Assembly (NCBI GenBank): GCA_002733645.1
Contig: NVWL01000051.1
Coordinates: 1-64,000, forward strand
Length of the DNA: 64,000 nucleotides
Source: Oceanobacter sp.
GTDB lineage: Bacteria > Pseudomonadota > Gammaproteobacteria > Pseudomonadales > Oceanobacteraceae
Direction of reading: 5' to 3'
Positions 25,400-34,782 of this stretch are shown piece after piece. A program made the translations under genes and the position numbers. Each line of letters starts with the position of its first letter. Positions within the stretch are counted from its first letter, which is position 1. The notes below the pieces were generated by a model that was given only the letters and a program-made list of their open reading frames with translations, did no database searches and was not told where the DNA came from.

Positions 25400-26335
25400 T
25401 TGCAAACTTCAGCGATCATATTGGATGCTCCCGGCAACCTTTCGATGCGCTCTACTGCTCTGAACCCCATGGAATCTGGCGACGTCCAGGTCGAAATTCA
25501 ATTTAGCGGCATCAGCACCGGCACGGAGAAGCTTCTGTGGACCGGACAAATGCCGGACTTCCCCGGCATGGGATATCCGCTGGTTCCCGGCTACGAGTCG
25601 GTGGGCCGCATCGTGGATGCGGGCGCTGATGCGAAGGGCCGGATTGGCGAATGGGTATTTGTCCCGGGGGCCAGTTGCTATCGCGATGCCCGCGGGTTGT
25701 TCGGCGGATCGGCGAGGACCGTCATTGTGGCTTCGGCCCGCGCTTTGCCGATCGCAGAGAAGCTGGCGGAGGAGGGCATATTATACGCACTGGCGGCCAC
25801 TGCGCTGCATGCCATCGGTCATGGCGATGCACCCGAACTGATTATCGGTCATGGTGTGCTCGGCCGTTTGATCGCGCGATTGACCCTTGCCTCCGGCGCA
25901 CCAGCGCCGACGGTTTGGGATACCAACCGCGCACGTCAGGATGGCGCGACAGGCTATTGTGTCATTCATCCGGATGATGATGACCGGCATGATTACCGGA
26001 CCATCTGCGATGTCAGCGGTGATGCGAGCTCGATTGAGAGTTTCATCGGTCGTCTCGCCAAAGGCGGCGAGCTTGTGCTGGCCGGTTTCTATAACCAGCC
26101 GATCAGCTTTGCCTTCCCGCCAGCCTTTCAGCGCGAAGCGCGGCTGCGTATCGCAGCGGAATGGCAGCCGCGCGACCTGGCTTCGATAAATATGATGATC
26201 GAGAGCGAAGCGCTCGACCTGACCGGATTGATCACCAGCATCGAGCCCGCCTCCGATGCTGAAACTGCCTACCCCGAGGCTTTTGAAAATCCCGACTGCC
26301 TGAAAATGGTGCTCGACTGGAGAGATTGCGAATGA
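25400..26335 (+). CDS. bchC: 3-hydroxyethyl bacteriochlorophyllide a dehydrogenase
   Basis: The 311-aa medium-chain-dehydrogenase-like protein oxidises the C3 hydroxyethyl group to acetyl late in bacteriochlorophyll a synthesis. FSGISTGTEKLLWTGQMP and GYPLVPGYESVGRIVDAG are diagnostic, and the NAD(P) domain has IIGHGVLGRLIARL. The start is TTG at 25400 with GAAGGGGA 5-12 nt upstream; no ATG fits the conserved N-terminus. It is the first gene of bchCXYZ-puf and ends with an ATGA overlap with bchX. Confidence 0.94.
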   Translation: MQTSAIILDAPGNLSMRSTALNPMESGDVQVEIQFSGISTGTEKLLWTGQMPDFPGMGYPLVPGYESVGRIVDAGADAKGRIGEWVFVPGASCYRDARGLFGGSARTVIVASARALPIAEKLAEEGILYALAATALHAIGHGDAPELIIGHGVLGRLIARLTLASGAPAPTVWDTNRARQDGATGYCVIHPDDDDRHDYRTICDVSGDASSIESFIGRLAKGGELVLAGFYNQPISFAFPPAFQREARLRIAAEWQPRDLASINMMIESEALDLTGLITSIEPASDAETAYPEAFENPDCLKMVLDWRDCE

Positions 26336-27315
26336 CCATGTTAGATGTTGATATATTGCGCGACGAAGCTCTGATTGAACCGGATCCGGTGCACACGGGC
26401 GAGGTCAAAAAGGAAACCCAGGTCATCGCCATTTACGGCAAGGGCGGCTCGGGCAAAAGTTTCGCCCTGTCGAACCTGAGCTATATGATGGCGCAGCAAG
26501 GCAAACGCGTGCTGCTGATTGGTTGCGATCCGAAATCCGACACAACAAGCCTGTTGTTCGGGGGCAAAAGCTGCCCGACCATCATCGAAACATCGTCCAA
26601 GAAAAAACTGGCCGGTGAGGAAGTGTCCATCGAGGATGTATGCTTCCAGCGTGACGGCGTTTTTGCGATGGAACTCGGCGGACCGGAAGTCGGCCGGGGA
26701 TGCGGCGGGCGCGGCATCATTCATGGATTTGAATTGCTCGAGAAACTCGGTTTTCACGACTGGGGCTTTGACTATGTGCTGCTCGATTTTCTTGGCGACG
26801 TGGTCTGCGGCGGCTTTGGCCTGCCGATCGCGCGGGACATGTGCCAGAAGGTGATCGTCGTCGGATCGAACGATCTGCAATCGCTCTATGTTGCCAACAA
26901 TGTCTGCAAGGCGGTTGAATATTTCCGCAAGATGGGCGGCAATGTCGGCGTTGCTGGCATGATCATCAACAAGGATGATGGCTCGGGCGAGGCGCAGGCC
27001 TTTGCCAAGGCAGTCGACATTCCGGTGCTGACCGCGATCCCGGCCAATGATGACATCCGCAAAAAGTCAGCCAATTATCAGATCATCGGCACGCCCGAAA
27101 GCGAATGGGCGAGCCTGTTCGAGGAACTGGCGATCAATGTCGCCGAGGCCCCGCCGAAGCAGCCGACACCGCTGGAGCAGGATGGGTTGCTGGATCTGTT
27201 CTCCCCCGACGAAACGGGCGGCAATGTTGAGCTGGTGCCGGCCACCCAGGCCGATATGCGCGGCGGCACCTATGAAGAAAAGCCATCCCTCGAAGTGATC
27301 TACGACGAGGTTTGA
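26332..27315 (+). CDS. bchX: Chlorophyllide a reductase iron protein
   Basis: The 327-aa nitrogenase-Fe-protein-like ATPase feeds electrons to BchY/BchZ. P-loop YGKGGSGKSF is at residues 36-45 and GCDPKSDTTSL follows. The two cysteines that bridge a 4Fe-4S cluster between monomers lie in RGCGGRGI and GDVVCGGFG. The C-terminal tail is longer than in BchL, as usual for BchX. The start is ATG at 26332, overlapping the bchC stop. Oxygen sensitivity of the cluster is notable for an aerobic phototroph. Confidence 0.96.
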   Translation: MTMLDVDILRDEALIEPDPVHTGEVKKETQVIAIYGKGGSGKSFALSNLSYMMAQQGKRVLLIGCDPKSDTTSLLFGGKSCPTIIETSSKKKLAGEEVSIEDVCFQRDGVFAMELGGPEVGRGCGGRGIIHGFELLEKLGFHDWGFDYVLLDFLGDVVCGGFGLPIARDMCQKVIVVGSNDLQSLYVANNVCKAVEYFRKMGGNVGVAGMIINKDDGSGEAQAFAKAVDIPVLTAIPANDDIRKKSANYQIIGTPESEWASLFEELAINVAEAPPKQPTPLEQDGLLDLFSPDETGGNVELVPATQADMRGGTYEEKPSLEVIYDEV

Positions 27316-27320
27316 TCGAT

Positions 27321-28853
27321 ATGTCCGAAATCACCACCCCGACGACGCGCACTCCGGACCGGATTGATCTCGCTCCGCCTGCGGAGGGCAGCGGCTGTCA
27401 CGGCGGCGCCGACACGATGCGCGAAGCTGCCAAAAAGGCGGGCAAGTCGGAAATTCTCGATCAATATGAAAAAGACTATACGGTCGGTCCGCATGACCAG
27501 CCGCAGTCGATGTGCCCGGCCTTCGGTTCGCTGCGGGTGGGGCTCAGGATGCGGCGGACGGCGACGATCCTCTCCGGGTCCGCGTGTTGCGTCTATGGCC
27601 TGACCTTCACCTCGCATTTCTACGGCGCGCGGCGCAGCGTTGGCTATGTCCCGTTCAGTTCGGAGACTTTGGTCACCGGCAAGCTGTTCGAGGATATCAA
27701 GGAAGCGGTCGAACTGATGGCCGATCCGGAAAAATATGACACGATCATCGTCACCAATCTGTGCGTGCCGACCGCGAGCGGTGTGCCGCTGCGGTTGCTG
27801 CCGGACTCGATCAATGGCGTCCGTATTGTCGGCATCGACGTACCGGGCTTTGGCGTGCCGACCCATGCCGAGGCGAAAGATGTGCTGGCTGGCGCGATGC
27901 TGAAATATGCGCGCGAGGAAGCGGAGCAGGGGCCGGTGGCCGCGCCCAATGAAGTGGCCGCAAAGCCATCGGTGACGCTGCTGGGTGAAATGTTCCCGGC
28001 CGATCCGGTTGGTATTGGCCATATGCTGGAGCCACTTGGTCTGGCAGCGGGTCCTGTAGTGCCGACCCGCGAATGGCGGGAATTATATTCAGCGCTGGAC
28101 GGGGCGGTTATTGCGGCGATCCATCCATTCTACACCGCCAGCGTTCGGCAGTTTGAAGCCGCCGGGCGGAAGGTCATCGGTTCGGCTCCGGTCGGCCGTG
28201 ACGGGACGGCTGCCTGGTTGCAGGCGATCGGCGAAGCGACCGGTGCGAGTTCGAACCAGATTGCCGAGGCGCATAACGCTTTCCTGCCCGCGATCACGGG
28301 TGCGCTGGCGGCGATGCCGGTCAAGGGGCGGATCACGGTTTCCGGTTACGAAGGTTCGGAATTACTGGTGGCGCGGCTGCTGATCGAAAGCGGCGCGGAT
28401 GTGCCTTATGTCGGCACCGCCTGTCCGCGGACGAAATGGTCGGATCCCGATCGCGAATGGCTCGAGGCCAAGGGCGTTCGCGTCAATTACCGCGCCAGTC
28501 TGGAAGAAGATATTGCGGCGGTCGAGGAATATGGCCCGGACCTGGCGATCGGTACGACTCCGGTGGTGCAACATGCCAAGGCTAAGGCGATTCCGGCGCT
28601 CTATTTCACCAATCTGATTTCGGCGCGGCCGCTGATGGGACCGGCGGGGGCTGGCAGTCTCGCCCAGGTGGTCAATGCGGCGATGGCGAACAAGGAACGG
28701 TGCGACCGTATGCGGGAATTTTTCAAGGGCGTGGGTGAAGGCTACACCTCTGGTATCTGGGAAGATACACCGACCGACCGGCCCAAGTTCAAGGCGAAAT
28801 ATGCTGCGCAAAATGCTGCGGCGGCCAAGGCAGCGGAGGCGATTGGGTCATGA
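27321..28853 (+). CDS. bchY: Chlorophyllide a reductase subunit Y
   Basis: The 510-aa NifD-like subunit of the complex reduces the C7=C8 bond of ring B. Cysteines for the cluster are seen in the [12 protein letters not shown] block, in [11 protein letters not shown] and in [10 protein letters not shown]. The C-terminal half carries [18 protein letters not shown] and [16 protein letters not shown], characteristic of BchY. ATG at 27321 is preferred over the TTG at 27312 that overlaps the bchX stop. It ends with ATGA overlapping bchZ. Confidence 0.96.
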   Translation: MSEITTPTTRTPDRIDLAPPAEGSGCHGGADTMREAAKKAGKSEILDQYEKDYTVGPHDQPQSMCPAFGSLRVGLRMRRTATILSGSACCVYGLTFTSHFYGARRSVGYVPFSSETLVTGKLFEDIKEAVELMADPEKYDTIIVTNLCVPTASGVPLRLLPDSINGVRIVGIDVPGFGVPTHAEAKDVLAGAMLKYAREEAEQGPVAAPNEVAAKPSVTLLGEMFPADPVGIGHMLEPLGLAAGPVVPTREWRELYSALDGAVIAAIHPFYTASVRQFEAAGRKVIGSAPVGRDGTAAWLQAIGEATGASSNQIAEAHNAFLPAITGALAAMPVKGRITVSGYEGSELLVARLLIESGADVPYVGTACPRTKWSDPDREWLEAKGVRVNYRASLEEDIAAVEEYGPDLAIGTTPVVQHAKAKAIPALYFTNLISARPLMGPAGAGSLAQVVNAAMANKERCDRMREFFKGVGEGYTSGIWEDTPTDRPKFKAKYAAQNAAAAKAAEAIGS

Positions 28854-30295
28854 CACTGATTCTCGATCATGACCGGGCGGGCGGATATTGGGGTGCGGTT
28901 TACGCGTTTACCGCGATCAAGGGGCTGCAGGTGATTATCGACGGTCCGGTGGGTTGCGAAAATCTGCCGGTCACGTCGGTGCTGCATTATACCGACGGGC
29001 TGCCGCCGCACGAATTGCCGATTGTTGTGACCGGTCTGGGCGAGGAAGAGCTGGGCAAGACCGGCACCGAGGGCGCGATGCGGCGGGCGTGGCGGTCGCT
29101 GGACCCGGACCTGCCGGCGGTGGTGGTGACCGGTTCGATTGCCGAGATGATCGGTGGCGGCGTGACGCCCGAGGGAACCAATATCAAACGCTTCCTGCCG
29201 CGCACGATTGATGAAGATCAGTGGCAGTCGGAGGACCGGGCCTTGTCCTGGCTGTGGACCGAATTCGGGCCGAAGAAAATGCCCAAGCCGAAGGTCATCA
29301 AGGAGGGTGAGAAGCCCAGGATCAATATTATCGGGCCGTCCTATGGCATGTTCAACATGCCGTCCGATGTCGCCGAGATCCGGCGGCTGATCGAGGGCAT
29401 CGGCGCGGAAGTGAATATGGTGTTCCCGCTGGGCAGCCATCTCGCCGACATAAGGCAGCTCGCCAATGCTTCGGTCAATGTCTGCATGTACCGCGAATTC
29501 GGTCGCAATCTGTGCGAGTTGCTGGAGCGGCCCTATCTGCAGGCGCCGATCGGGCTGGAATCGACAACCCGATTCCTGCGGCAGCTGGGCGAGATGACCG
29601 GTCTCGATCCGGAGCCGTTTATCGAGAAGGAAAAGCACACGACGATCAAGCCGCTGTGGGATTTGTGGCGATCGGTGACGCAGGATTTCTTCGGCACCGC
29701 CAATTTCGGTATTGTCGCCAACGAAACCTATGCCCGCGGGATCAGCAATTTTCTGGAAAATGATATGGGCTTGCCCTGCGCCTTTGCGATTAGCCGCACC
29801 GCCGGGACCAAGACCGACAACCAGACGATCAAGGACACGATTGCCGACAACCCGCCCTTCGTGGTGTTCGGCAGCTATAACGAGCGGATGTACATGGCCG
29901 AGACCGGCGCGCGGGGCATGTTCATCCCGGCGTCCTTCCCGGGCGCGGCGATCCGCCGACACACCGGCACACCCTATATGGGCTATTCCGGCGCGACCTA
30001 TCTGGTGCAGGAAGTGTGCAATGCGCTGTTCGATGCGCTGTTCCACATCCTGCCGCTGTCGACACAGATGGACGCAGGGGTCGCGACGCCATCGCGCAAG
30101 GATGTGCCGATGTCCTGGGATCTCGACGCCAAGGAAAAACTCGATGCGATTGTCGAATCGCAGCCGGTGCTGGTCCGTATTTCCGCTGCCAAGAGACTGC
30201 GCGACGCCGCCGAGCGCAGCGCGCGGCTGGCTGGCGAGGACAATGTGTCCGCCGACCGTTTGGCAGCCACCATGCTGCAAGGGGAAAACGCATGA
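28850..30295 (+). CDS. bchZ: Chlorophyllide a reductase subunit Z
   Basis: The 481-aa NifK-like partner of BchY has [20 protein letters not shown] near the N-terminus (cluster Cys), [20 protein letters not shown]-type central residues, and the C-terminal PCP-like tail ending near [12 protein letters not shown]. BchY and BchZ together hold the substrate site and a 4Fe-4S cluster. Its last codons overlap a 47-codon ORF (ATGA), which in turn overlaps pufB, so bchCXYZ and puf form one superoperon. Confidence 0.96.
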   Translation: MTLILDHDRAGGYWGAVYAFTAIKGLQVIIDGPVGCENLPVTSVLHYTDGLPPHELPIVVTGLGEEELGKTGTEGAMRRAWRSLDPDLPAVVVTGSIAEMIGGGVTPEGTNIKRFLPRTIDEDQWQSEDRALSWLWTEFGPKKMPKPKVIKEGEKPRINIIGPSYGMFNMPSDVAEIRRLIEGIGAEVNMVFPLGSHLADIRQLANASVNVCMYREFGRNLCELLERPYLQAPIGLESTTRFLRQLGEMTGLDPEPFIEKEKHTTIKPLWDLWRSVTQDFFGTANFGIVANETYARGISNFLENDMGLPCAFAISRTAGTKTDNQTIKDTIADNPPFVVFGSYNERMYMAETGARGMFIPASFPGAAIRRHTGTPYMGYSGATYLVQEVCNALFDALFHILPLSTQMDAGVATPSRKDVPMSWDLDAKEKLDAIVESQPVLVRISAAKRLRDAAERSARLAGEDNVSADRLAATMLQGENA

Positions 30296-30435
30296 TATGT
30301 GTGGATATCCCCAGATATTCGCTGGACCGCCGTCCAGTGTCCGCAACCTTAACGGCAATGGGTGTCGTCAAGGCAATACCCGTGGGAGGCGCTTTATGCG
30401 GCTTTCAGGGGGCTAAACTGGAGAAGGAAATATGA
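30292..30435 (+). CDS. Coupled 47-codon mini-ORF in the pufQ position
   Basis: The frame starts with an ATG overlapping the bchZ stop (ATGA) and ends with a TGA overlapping the pufB ATG (ATGA), so it bridges the two genes without a gap. The 47-aa product has a short weakly hydrophobic centre ([15 protein letters not shown]) and charged ends. In Rhodobacter this position is held by pufQ (about 74 aa with a membrane helix); sequence similarity is not evident to me. It may be a leader peptide that couples pufB translation, or a reduced PufQ analogue. Confidence 0.5.
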   Translation: MICVDIPRYSLDRRPVSATLTAMGVVKAIPVGGALCGFQGAKLEKEI

Positions 30436-30665
30436 GCGATTTAAGTGACGACCGTTTCGGTCCTGGAGCTTATCTGACCCCGGAAGAGGCCAAGGAGTTT
30501 CACAAGATCTTTGTGAGCAGCTTCATCGGATTTACCATCATCGCAATCATTGCGCACGTGCTGGTATGGATGTGGCGGCCTTGGTTACCGGGCGTCAATG
30601 GTTATGCAATGTTGAATGACGGTGTTCAGGTGGCGCAAGCAACCATCACCTCGTTCCTGGTTTAG
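30432..30665 (+). CDS. pufB: Light-harvesting 1 beta subunit
   Basis: The 77-aa LH1 beta polypeptide has an N-terminal cytoplasmic part with [16 protein letters not shown], one membrane helix (about 28-47) and the bacteriochlorophyll ligand His42 in [11 protein letters not shown]. The WRPW motif ends the conserved region. Most LH1 beta chains stop within a few residues of it; here a further 26 residues follow (from LPGVNGY onward). GGAGAAGGAA precedes the start. It is followed by pufA after 12 bp. Confidence 0.95.
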   Translation: MSDLSDDRFGPGAYLTPEEAKEFHKIFVSSFIGFTIIAIIAHVLVWMWRPWLPGVNGYAMLNDGVQVAQATITSFLV

Positions 30666-30677
30666 GGAGACAGAATC

Positions 30678-30863
30678 ATGTGGAGACTTTGGCTAATATT
30701 TGATCCGCGCAGGACATTGGTTGCTCTGGCAATCTTCCTGTTTGTTCTGGCTCTTCTGATCCATTTCATCCTGTTGAGCACCGATCGCTTCAACTGGATT
30801 GAAGGCCCAGGAGCGGGTCCAGCAGCTACGGCATCGCTGGAACAGTCTGAACGACTAACCTGA
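30678..30863 (+). CDS. pufA: Light-harvesting 1 alpha subunit
   Basis: The 61-aa LH1 alpha polypeptide begins [14 protein letters not shown], the family N-terminus. One helix (about 13-34) contains the bacteriochlorophyll ligand His29 in [10 protein letters not shown], and RFNW follows (Trp40 near the acetyl group of the pigment). The C-terminal 20 residues are flexible and Ala/Gly/Glu-rich. With PufB it forms the ring around the reaction centre. A strong hairpin lies directly downstream before pufL. Confidence 0.96.
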   Translation: MWRLWLIFDPRRTLVALAIFLFVLALLIHFILLSTDRFNWIEGPGAGPAATASLEQSERLT

Positions 30864-30876
30864 ACCCAAGCCCTTT

Positions 30877-30907
30877 GGAGGTCACGACGCGAAAGCGTCG
30901 TGCCTCC
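30877..30907 (+). promoter_or_regulatory. pufBA-pufLM intercistronic hairpin with GAAA tetraloop
   Basis: GGAGG-T-CACGACGC at 30877-30890, GAAA at 30891-30894, GCGTCGTG-CCTCC at 30895-30907: 13 base pairs with one bulged T and a GNRA-type loop. There is no T-run, so it is not a terminator. In Rhodobacter a hairpin at this place protects pufBA mRNA and sets the LH1 to reaction-centre ratio; the same role is inferred here. Confidence 0.8.
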
Positions 30908-30969
30908 CACAGGGGAAATTTCTTAGGCTCGAAATTTGCACACCGTTCTGGGTGGCAGAGGAATTTGCT

Positions 30970-31794
30970 ATGTCGCTGTTAAGCTTTGAGAGAAAATATC
31001 GTGTCCGGGGTGGGACGCTTATCGGTGGGGATCTGTTCGATTTCTGGATAGGCCCGTTCTACATCGGATTTTTCGGGGTATTGTCGGCGATATTCGCAAT
31101 ATTGGGGACGGCGCTGATCTTCTATGCGGCATCACTGGGCGATACGTGGAATCCCTGGCTGATATCGATCAATCCGCCGGATGTGAAATATGGATTGGGT
31201 CTGGCACCGCTTAAAGAAGGCGGCTTCTGGCAGATCATCACCATGTGCGCGACCGGTGCCTTCATCACCTGGGCGCTGCGCGAAGTGGAGATATGCCGAA
31301 AACTCGGCATGGGCTATCACGTCCCGATCGCGTTCGGTGTCGCCATTCTCGCCTATATGACTCTGGTGATATTCCGCCCGTTTCTTCTGGGCGCATGGGG
31401 ATATGGTTTCCCTTACGGCATTTTCAGTCATCTCGACTGGGTATCCAATACCGGATATCAATATGTCAATTTTCATTATAATCCGGCGCATATGATTGCG
31501 GTGTCGTTCTTCTTCACCACGACCTTTGCCCTGGCGCTTCATGGCGCGCTGATCCTGTCTGCGGTCAATCCGAAAAAAGGCCAGGAGGTCAAGACGCCGG
31601 AATATGAAGATACATTTTTTCGCGATTTCATCGGCTATTCGGTCGGTACGATCGGCATCCATCGGCTCGGACTATTCCTGGCGCTGAACGCCGGCTTCTG
31701 GAGCGCGGTCTGCATTATCATTGCCGGACCGCTTTACGCAGAAGGCTGGCCGGAATGGTGGGAATGGTGGCGCAACATTCCGATTTGGTCTTAA
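30970..31794 (+). CDS. pufL: Photosynthetic reaction centre L subunit
   Basis: The 274-aa L chain of the type II reaction centre has five membrane helices. [34 protein letters not shown], the helix-D region [24 protein letters not shown] (His ligand of the special pair) and HGALILSA with the [13 protein letters not shown] segment are diagnostic. Normal length. The start is the ATG at 30970 with AGAGGAA upstream; an in-frame GTG at 30952 would add 6 unconserved residues. It is 15 bp before pufM. Confidence 0.97.
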   Translation: MSLLSFERKYRVRGGTLIGGDLFDFWIGPFYIGFFGVLSAIFAILGTALIFYAASLGDTWNPWLISINPPDVKYGLGLAPLKEGGFWQIITMCATGAFITWALREVEICRKLGMGYHVPIAFGVAILAYMTLVIFRPFLLGAWGYGFPYGIFSHLDWVSNTGYQYVNFHYNPAHMIAVSFFFTTTFALALHGALILSAVNPKKGQEVKTPEYEDTFFRDFIGYSVGTIGIHRLGLFLALNAGFWSAVCIIIAGPLYAEGWPEWWEWWRNIPIWS

Positions 31795-31809
31795 GGGGAG
31801 GATAGTTAG

Positions 31810-32739
31810 ATGGCACGATACCAGAATATATTTACCCAAGTGCAACTGGCTCATGCACCCGAAATGGGAATTCCGCTGTCAGCTGGCGAAGCCGGTGACC
31901 GGACCAAGGATACCTCGTTCAGCTACTGGATGGGGAAATTCGGACAGGCGCAGATCGGCCCGATCTATCTGGGCTGGCTGGGCATTGCGTCCTTGCTCTT
32001 CGGCTTTTTCGCCATAGAGATTATCGGCCTGAACATGCTGGCTTCGGTGAACTGGGATCCGGTTGAATTTGTTCGCCAGTTTTTCTGGCTGACGCTTAAC
32101 CCGCCAGCGGCGGAATATGGTTTCACACCGTTCGTGCCACTGTGGGATGGCGGCTGGTGGATTTTGGCCGGCTTCTTCCTGACCACATCGATCCTGCTGT
32201 GGTGGGTTCGTACCTATCGCCGGGCAAGAGCGCTTGGCATGGGCACCCATGTGTCCTGGGCTTTCCTGAGTGCGATCTGGCTCTATCTGGTGCTCGGTTT
32301 CATTCGCCCGTTTTTCATGGGGGAATGGGCGCAAGCGGTGCCTTTCGGCATTTTCTCGCATCTGGAATGGACGAACAATTTCTCGCTGACTTATGGCAAT
32401 CTGTTCTACAATCCATTCCACGCGCTCTCGATTGTATTCCTCTATGGATCGGCCTTGCTGTTCGCCATGCACGGCGCGACGATCCTGGCGGTCGGCCGCT
32501 ATGGCGGCGAACGCGAGCTGGAGCAGATCACCGATCGCGGTACTGCGTCCGAGCGGGCAGCGCTGTTCTGGAGATGGACGATGGGTTTCAACGCGACGAT
32601 GGAATCAATCCATCGCTGGGCCTGGTGGTTCGCAGTGCTCTGCCCGCTGACCGGTGGCATCGGCATATTGCTGACCGGCACCGTGGTCGACAACTGGTAT
32701 CTCTGGGCGATTGAGCATCACTACGCACCCGAATATTGA
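31810..32739 (+). CDS. pufM: Photosynthetic reaction centre M subunit
   Basis: The 309-aa M chain forms the L-M heterodimer with PufL. It begins [19 protein letters not shown], has five membrane helices, the special-pair region [16 protein letters not shown] with [12 protein letters not shown], and the quinone/iron region ending [18 protein letters not shown]. Length is short, without the C-terminal extension that contacts a tetrahaem cytochrome, consistent with the lack of pufC after it. A strong terminator follows 42 bp downstream. Confidence 0.97.
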   Translation: MARYQNIFTQVQLAHAPEMGIPLSAGEAGDRTKDTSFSYWMGKFGQAQIGPIYLGWLGIASLLFGFFAIEIIGLNMLASVNWDPVEFVRQFFWLTLNPPAAEYGFTPFVPLWDGGWWILAGFFLTTSILLWWVRTYRRARALGMGTHVSWAFLSAIWLYLVLGFIRPFFMGEWAQAVPFGIFSHLEWTNNFSLTYGNLFYNPFHALSIVFLYGSALLFAMHGATILAVGRYGGERELEQITDRGTASERAALFWRWTMGFNATMESIHRWAWWFAVLCPLTGGIGILLTGTVVDNWYLWAIEHHYAPEY

Positions 32740-32781
32740 TCGGAAGCGTGCACAATAGGGGAGTGGATATTCCTCACATAG

Positions 32782-32810
32782 AAGCCCGGCCTGATCGCCG
32801 GGCTTTTCTT
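32782..32810 (+). terminator. Rho-independent terminator of the puf operon
   Basis: AAGCCCGGC (32782-32790), six-nt loop, GCCGGGCTT (32797-32805), then TTTTCTTT. A perfect 9-bp G/C-rich stem and a T-run 43 bp after pufM. It also faces the 3' end of the minus-strand gene ending at 32840 and may work weakly in both directions. Confidence 0.9.
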
Positions 32811-32839
32811 TGCGCGACTGTATCGGAAACTAAGAAGGC

Positions 32840-33097
32840 TCAGTCTTTGCGCAATAAGTTGCGGCGATGCAGATCGTAGATATGAACGGGGAAGGCCAGC
32901 GTCAGGGGGATTGCAATCAGCGGCCATGCTGCGCCCGTGACAGCCGCCCGGAGCGCAATCATCATCAACACGGCGGGCAGCAGTACACCGGCAATTTCGG
33001 GCCATGATGTTCCGCGAAATTTGAGCAGCAGCGCTTCCGCGAGTAGCACCGCGAGTACGACGTCGACCGCATGCCCGCTGGCAAAAAACTCGGTCAC
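32840..33097 (-). CDS. Small membrane protein downstream of tspO (85 aa)
   Basis: The 85-aa protein has two or three hydrophobic segments (VDVVLAVLLAEALLL; AGVLLPAVLMMIALRAAV; WPLIAIPLTLAFPVHIY) and a basic C-terminus DLHRRNLLRKD. It is 9 bp after tspO in the bchG-bchP-tspO operon, so it is co-transcribed with late pigment genes. I recognise no family. The last gene of the unit, it ends 30 bp from the puf terminator. Confidence 0.7.
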   Translation of the reverse strand: MTEFFASGHAVDVVLAVLLAEALLLKFRGTSWPEIAGVLLPAVLMMIALRAAVTGAAWPLIAIPLTLAFPVHIYDLHRRNLLRKD

Positions 33098-33106
33098 TGC
33101 GGGCTA

Positions 33107-33589
33107 TTATCCAAAGGGGCTGTTGAGCGCGACAATCTGGTAATTCAGCATGCCGGCAATTGTCACCCATACCAGATAGGGAACAAGCAACAGCGACGCG
33201 CTTTTGGAAAAGCGGCCGCAGAATATGATCAGTGCCAGGATCGACAGCCACAGGGCAATGAGTTCGTAAAAGGCGAGGTCGGGCCGTTCCATCCGGAAGA
33301 AGATGAAGCTCCAGGCGAGGTTGAGAAAGCCGTTGAGCGCGAACAGGCCCAGCATGATTTCTGCCGTGCGCCGCGAAGGCGCTTTCTGCCAGCCGAGAAA
33401 ACCGGCCAGCGCGATCAATGCAAAGATCGTCGTCCAGACGATACCGAACATATATCCCGGGGGGGCCCATGAAGGCTGCTGCAGCGAGTAATACCAGTCG
33501 TTGAGTACGGTAATTGAGCCGCCGACCATTGCCGTTATCAACGCGAGTGTTCCAGCGATGATAATCGGGAATATGGCGGCTCGATTCAT
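33107..33589 (-). CDS. tspO: TspO/MBR-family tryptophan-rich sensory protein (CrtK)
   Basis: The 160-aa outer-membrane/inner-membrane five-helix protein has the conserved WYYSLQQPSWAPPGYMFGIVW segment shortened here to key elements QQPSWAPPG and FGIVWT, then NLAWSFIFF and WVTIAGMLNYQIV. In Rhodobacter TspO binds tetrapyrroles and negatively modulates photosynthesis genes in response to oxygen. It overlaps the end of bchP by 4 nt (ATGA), as part of bchG-pucC-bchP-tspO. Confidence 0.93.
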   Translation of the reverse strand: MNRAAIFPIIIAGTLALITAMVGGSITVLNDWYYSLQQPSWAPPGYMFGIVWTTIFALIALAGFLGWQKAPSRRTAEIMLGLFALNGFLNLAWSFIFFRMERPDLAFYELIALWLSILALIIFCGRFSKSASLLLVPYLVWVTIAGMLNYQIVALNSPFG

Positions 33590-34782
33590 CTCTCTACGGC
33601 TTTCAATCCAAATAAGTGACCAAGGTCCTTGAAGAATATCTTCACATGCGCCAGCGGATCACGCTTGACCAGTTCTTTGTTCATATAGGCTTCCCAAGTC
33701 AAGCGCTGGACATCGGGGTCGTCGCACATTTTGACAAAGCGCTCGCGGCGCTTGTCATTCTTGTACCAGAAATATTGCATGATCCCGAGGATCCAGAAGA
33801 CGCGGCCATGCGCTTTCATGAAGCTTTTGCGCGCCGTCTTGAGAGCATCTGCATCGCCGGTGACGAGGAACAGATCCACGGCCTGCGCGCTCATCCGGCC
33901 AGCGGTCATGGCGTAATAGATGCCTTCGCCGGAGGATGGTGCGACCACGCCGGCTGCATCGCCAGCGACGACGACATTGCGGCCGTTGTCCCAGCGTTTC
34001 AGAGGCTTCAGCGGTATTGGTGCGCCTTCCTTGCGCACGGTTTCCCAATGGGCAAAGCCTGTCTGTTCCCGCATCAGGCGGGTCGTTTCGCGCAACGGAA
34101 AGCCCTTGTTGGCACTGCCGAGACCGATGCTCATATGCTCGCCATGCGGGAAGACCCAAGCGTAGAAGTCCGGCGACAGATGGCCTTGATAATAGACATC
34201 ACAGCGGTCGGCTTCATAATCGGCGTCGATTTTCTCGGGTACCTTTACGACTTCATGATAGGCGAAAACGCAAGGCACGCGTTCTGCATTGGGCAGGCAT
34301 TTCTGGGCAACGCGGGAGCGTGCGCCATCGGCTCCAATCACGGCACGCGCAGTGACGCTTTGCAGAGCAGACCCGCGATCACTGCGAAATGTCACGGTGG
34401 CAATGCCGTCAGCGTCCGTCGTCACATCTTCACATTTTCCGGTTTTCCGACAGGCGCCGGACTGACGGGCCCGGTCGCGCAGCCATTCGTCAAACTGGTC
34501 GCGATCGACCATGCCGACAAAACCATCTCCAACCGGCATGGTCACCTTTTTGTTCGAGGGTGCGATGATCCGCGCCGAATGCGCATGGGCGACGAGCAGG
34601 GATTGCGGAATGTCAAAGTCCTTGAGCAAGCGGGGAGGGACCGCGCCGCCGCACGGCTTGATCCGTCCGGCCTTGTCGAGCAGCATGACTTTGTGGCCCC
34701 GCATTGCGAGATCATTGGCTGCGGTTGCCCCTGACGGGCCCCCGCCAACCACGACGACGTCATAATCTGTTTGCTGGTTCAT
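33586..34782 (-). CDS. bchP: Geranylgeranyl bacteriochlorophyll reductase
   Basis: The 398-aa flavoprotein reduces the geranylgeranyl tail to phytyl. FAD motif VVVGGGPSGATAANDLA is near residues 10-26, then GAVPPRLL, VIGADGARSRVAQ and GDAAGVVAPSSGEGIYYAM. Length and the KPCGGAVPPRLL segment fit BchP/ChlP. It overlaps both neighbours by 4 nt, downstream of bchG and the PucC-family transporter, so the tail-attaching and tail-reducing enzymes are made together. Confidence 0.95.
   Translation of the reverse strand: MNQQTDYDVVVVGGGPSGATAANDLAMRGHKVMLLDKAGRIKPCGGAVPPRLLKDFDIPQSLLVAHAHSARIIAPSNKKVTMPVGDGFVGMVDRDQFDEWLRDRARQSGACRKTGKCEDVTTDADGIATVTFRSDRGSALQSVTARAVIGADGARSRVAQKCLPNAERVPCVFAYHEVVKVPEKIDADYEADRCDVYYQGHLSPDFYAWVFPHGEHMSIGLGSANKGFPLRETTRLMREQTGFAHWETVRKEGAPIPLKPLKRWDNGRNVVVAGDAAGVVAPSSGEGIYYAMTAGRMSAQAVDLFLVTGDADALKTARKSFMKAHGRVFWILGIMQYFWYKNDKRRERFVKMCDDPDVQRLTWEAYMNKELVKRDPLAHVKIFFKDLGHLFGLKAVER

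Noticed and set aside
28742-30358. Minus-strand frame of 538 codons opposite bchZ
   Set aside because: Shadow of bchZ; its predicted protein is His/Arg-rich without family features.
30292-30435. Calling the mini-ORF pufQ
   Set aside because: Position fits but length, hydrophobicity and sequence do not resemble Rhodobacter PufQ, so no symbol was given.
30952-30969. Upstream GTG start for pufL
   Set aside because: Adds six residues not found in PufL, while ATG 30970 has a ribosome site and the canonical N-terminus.
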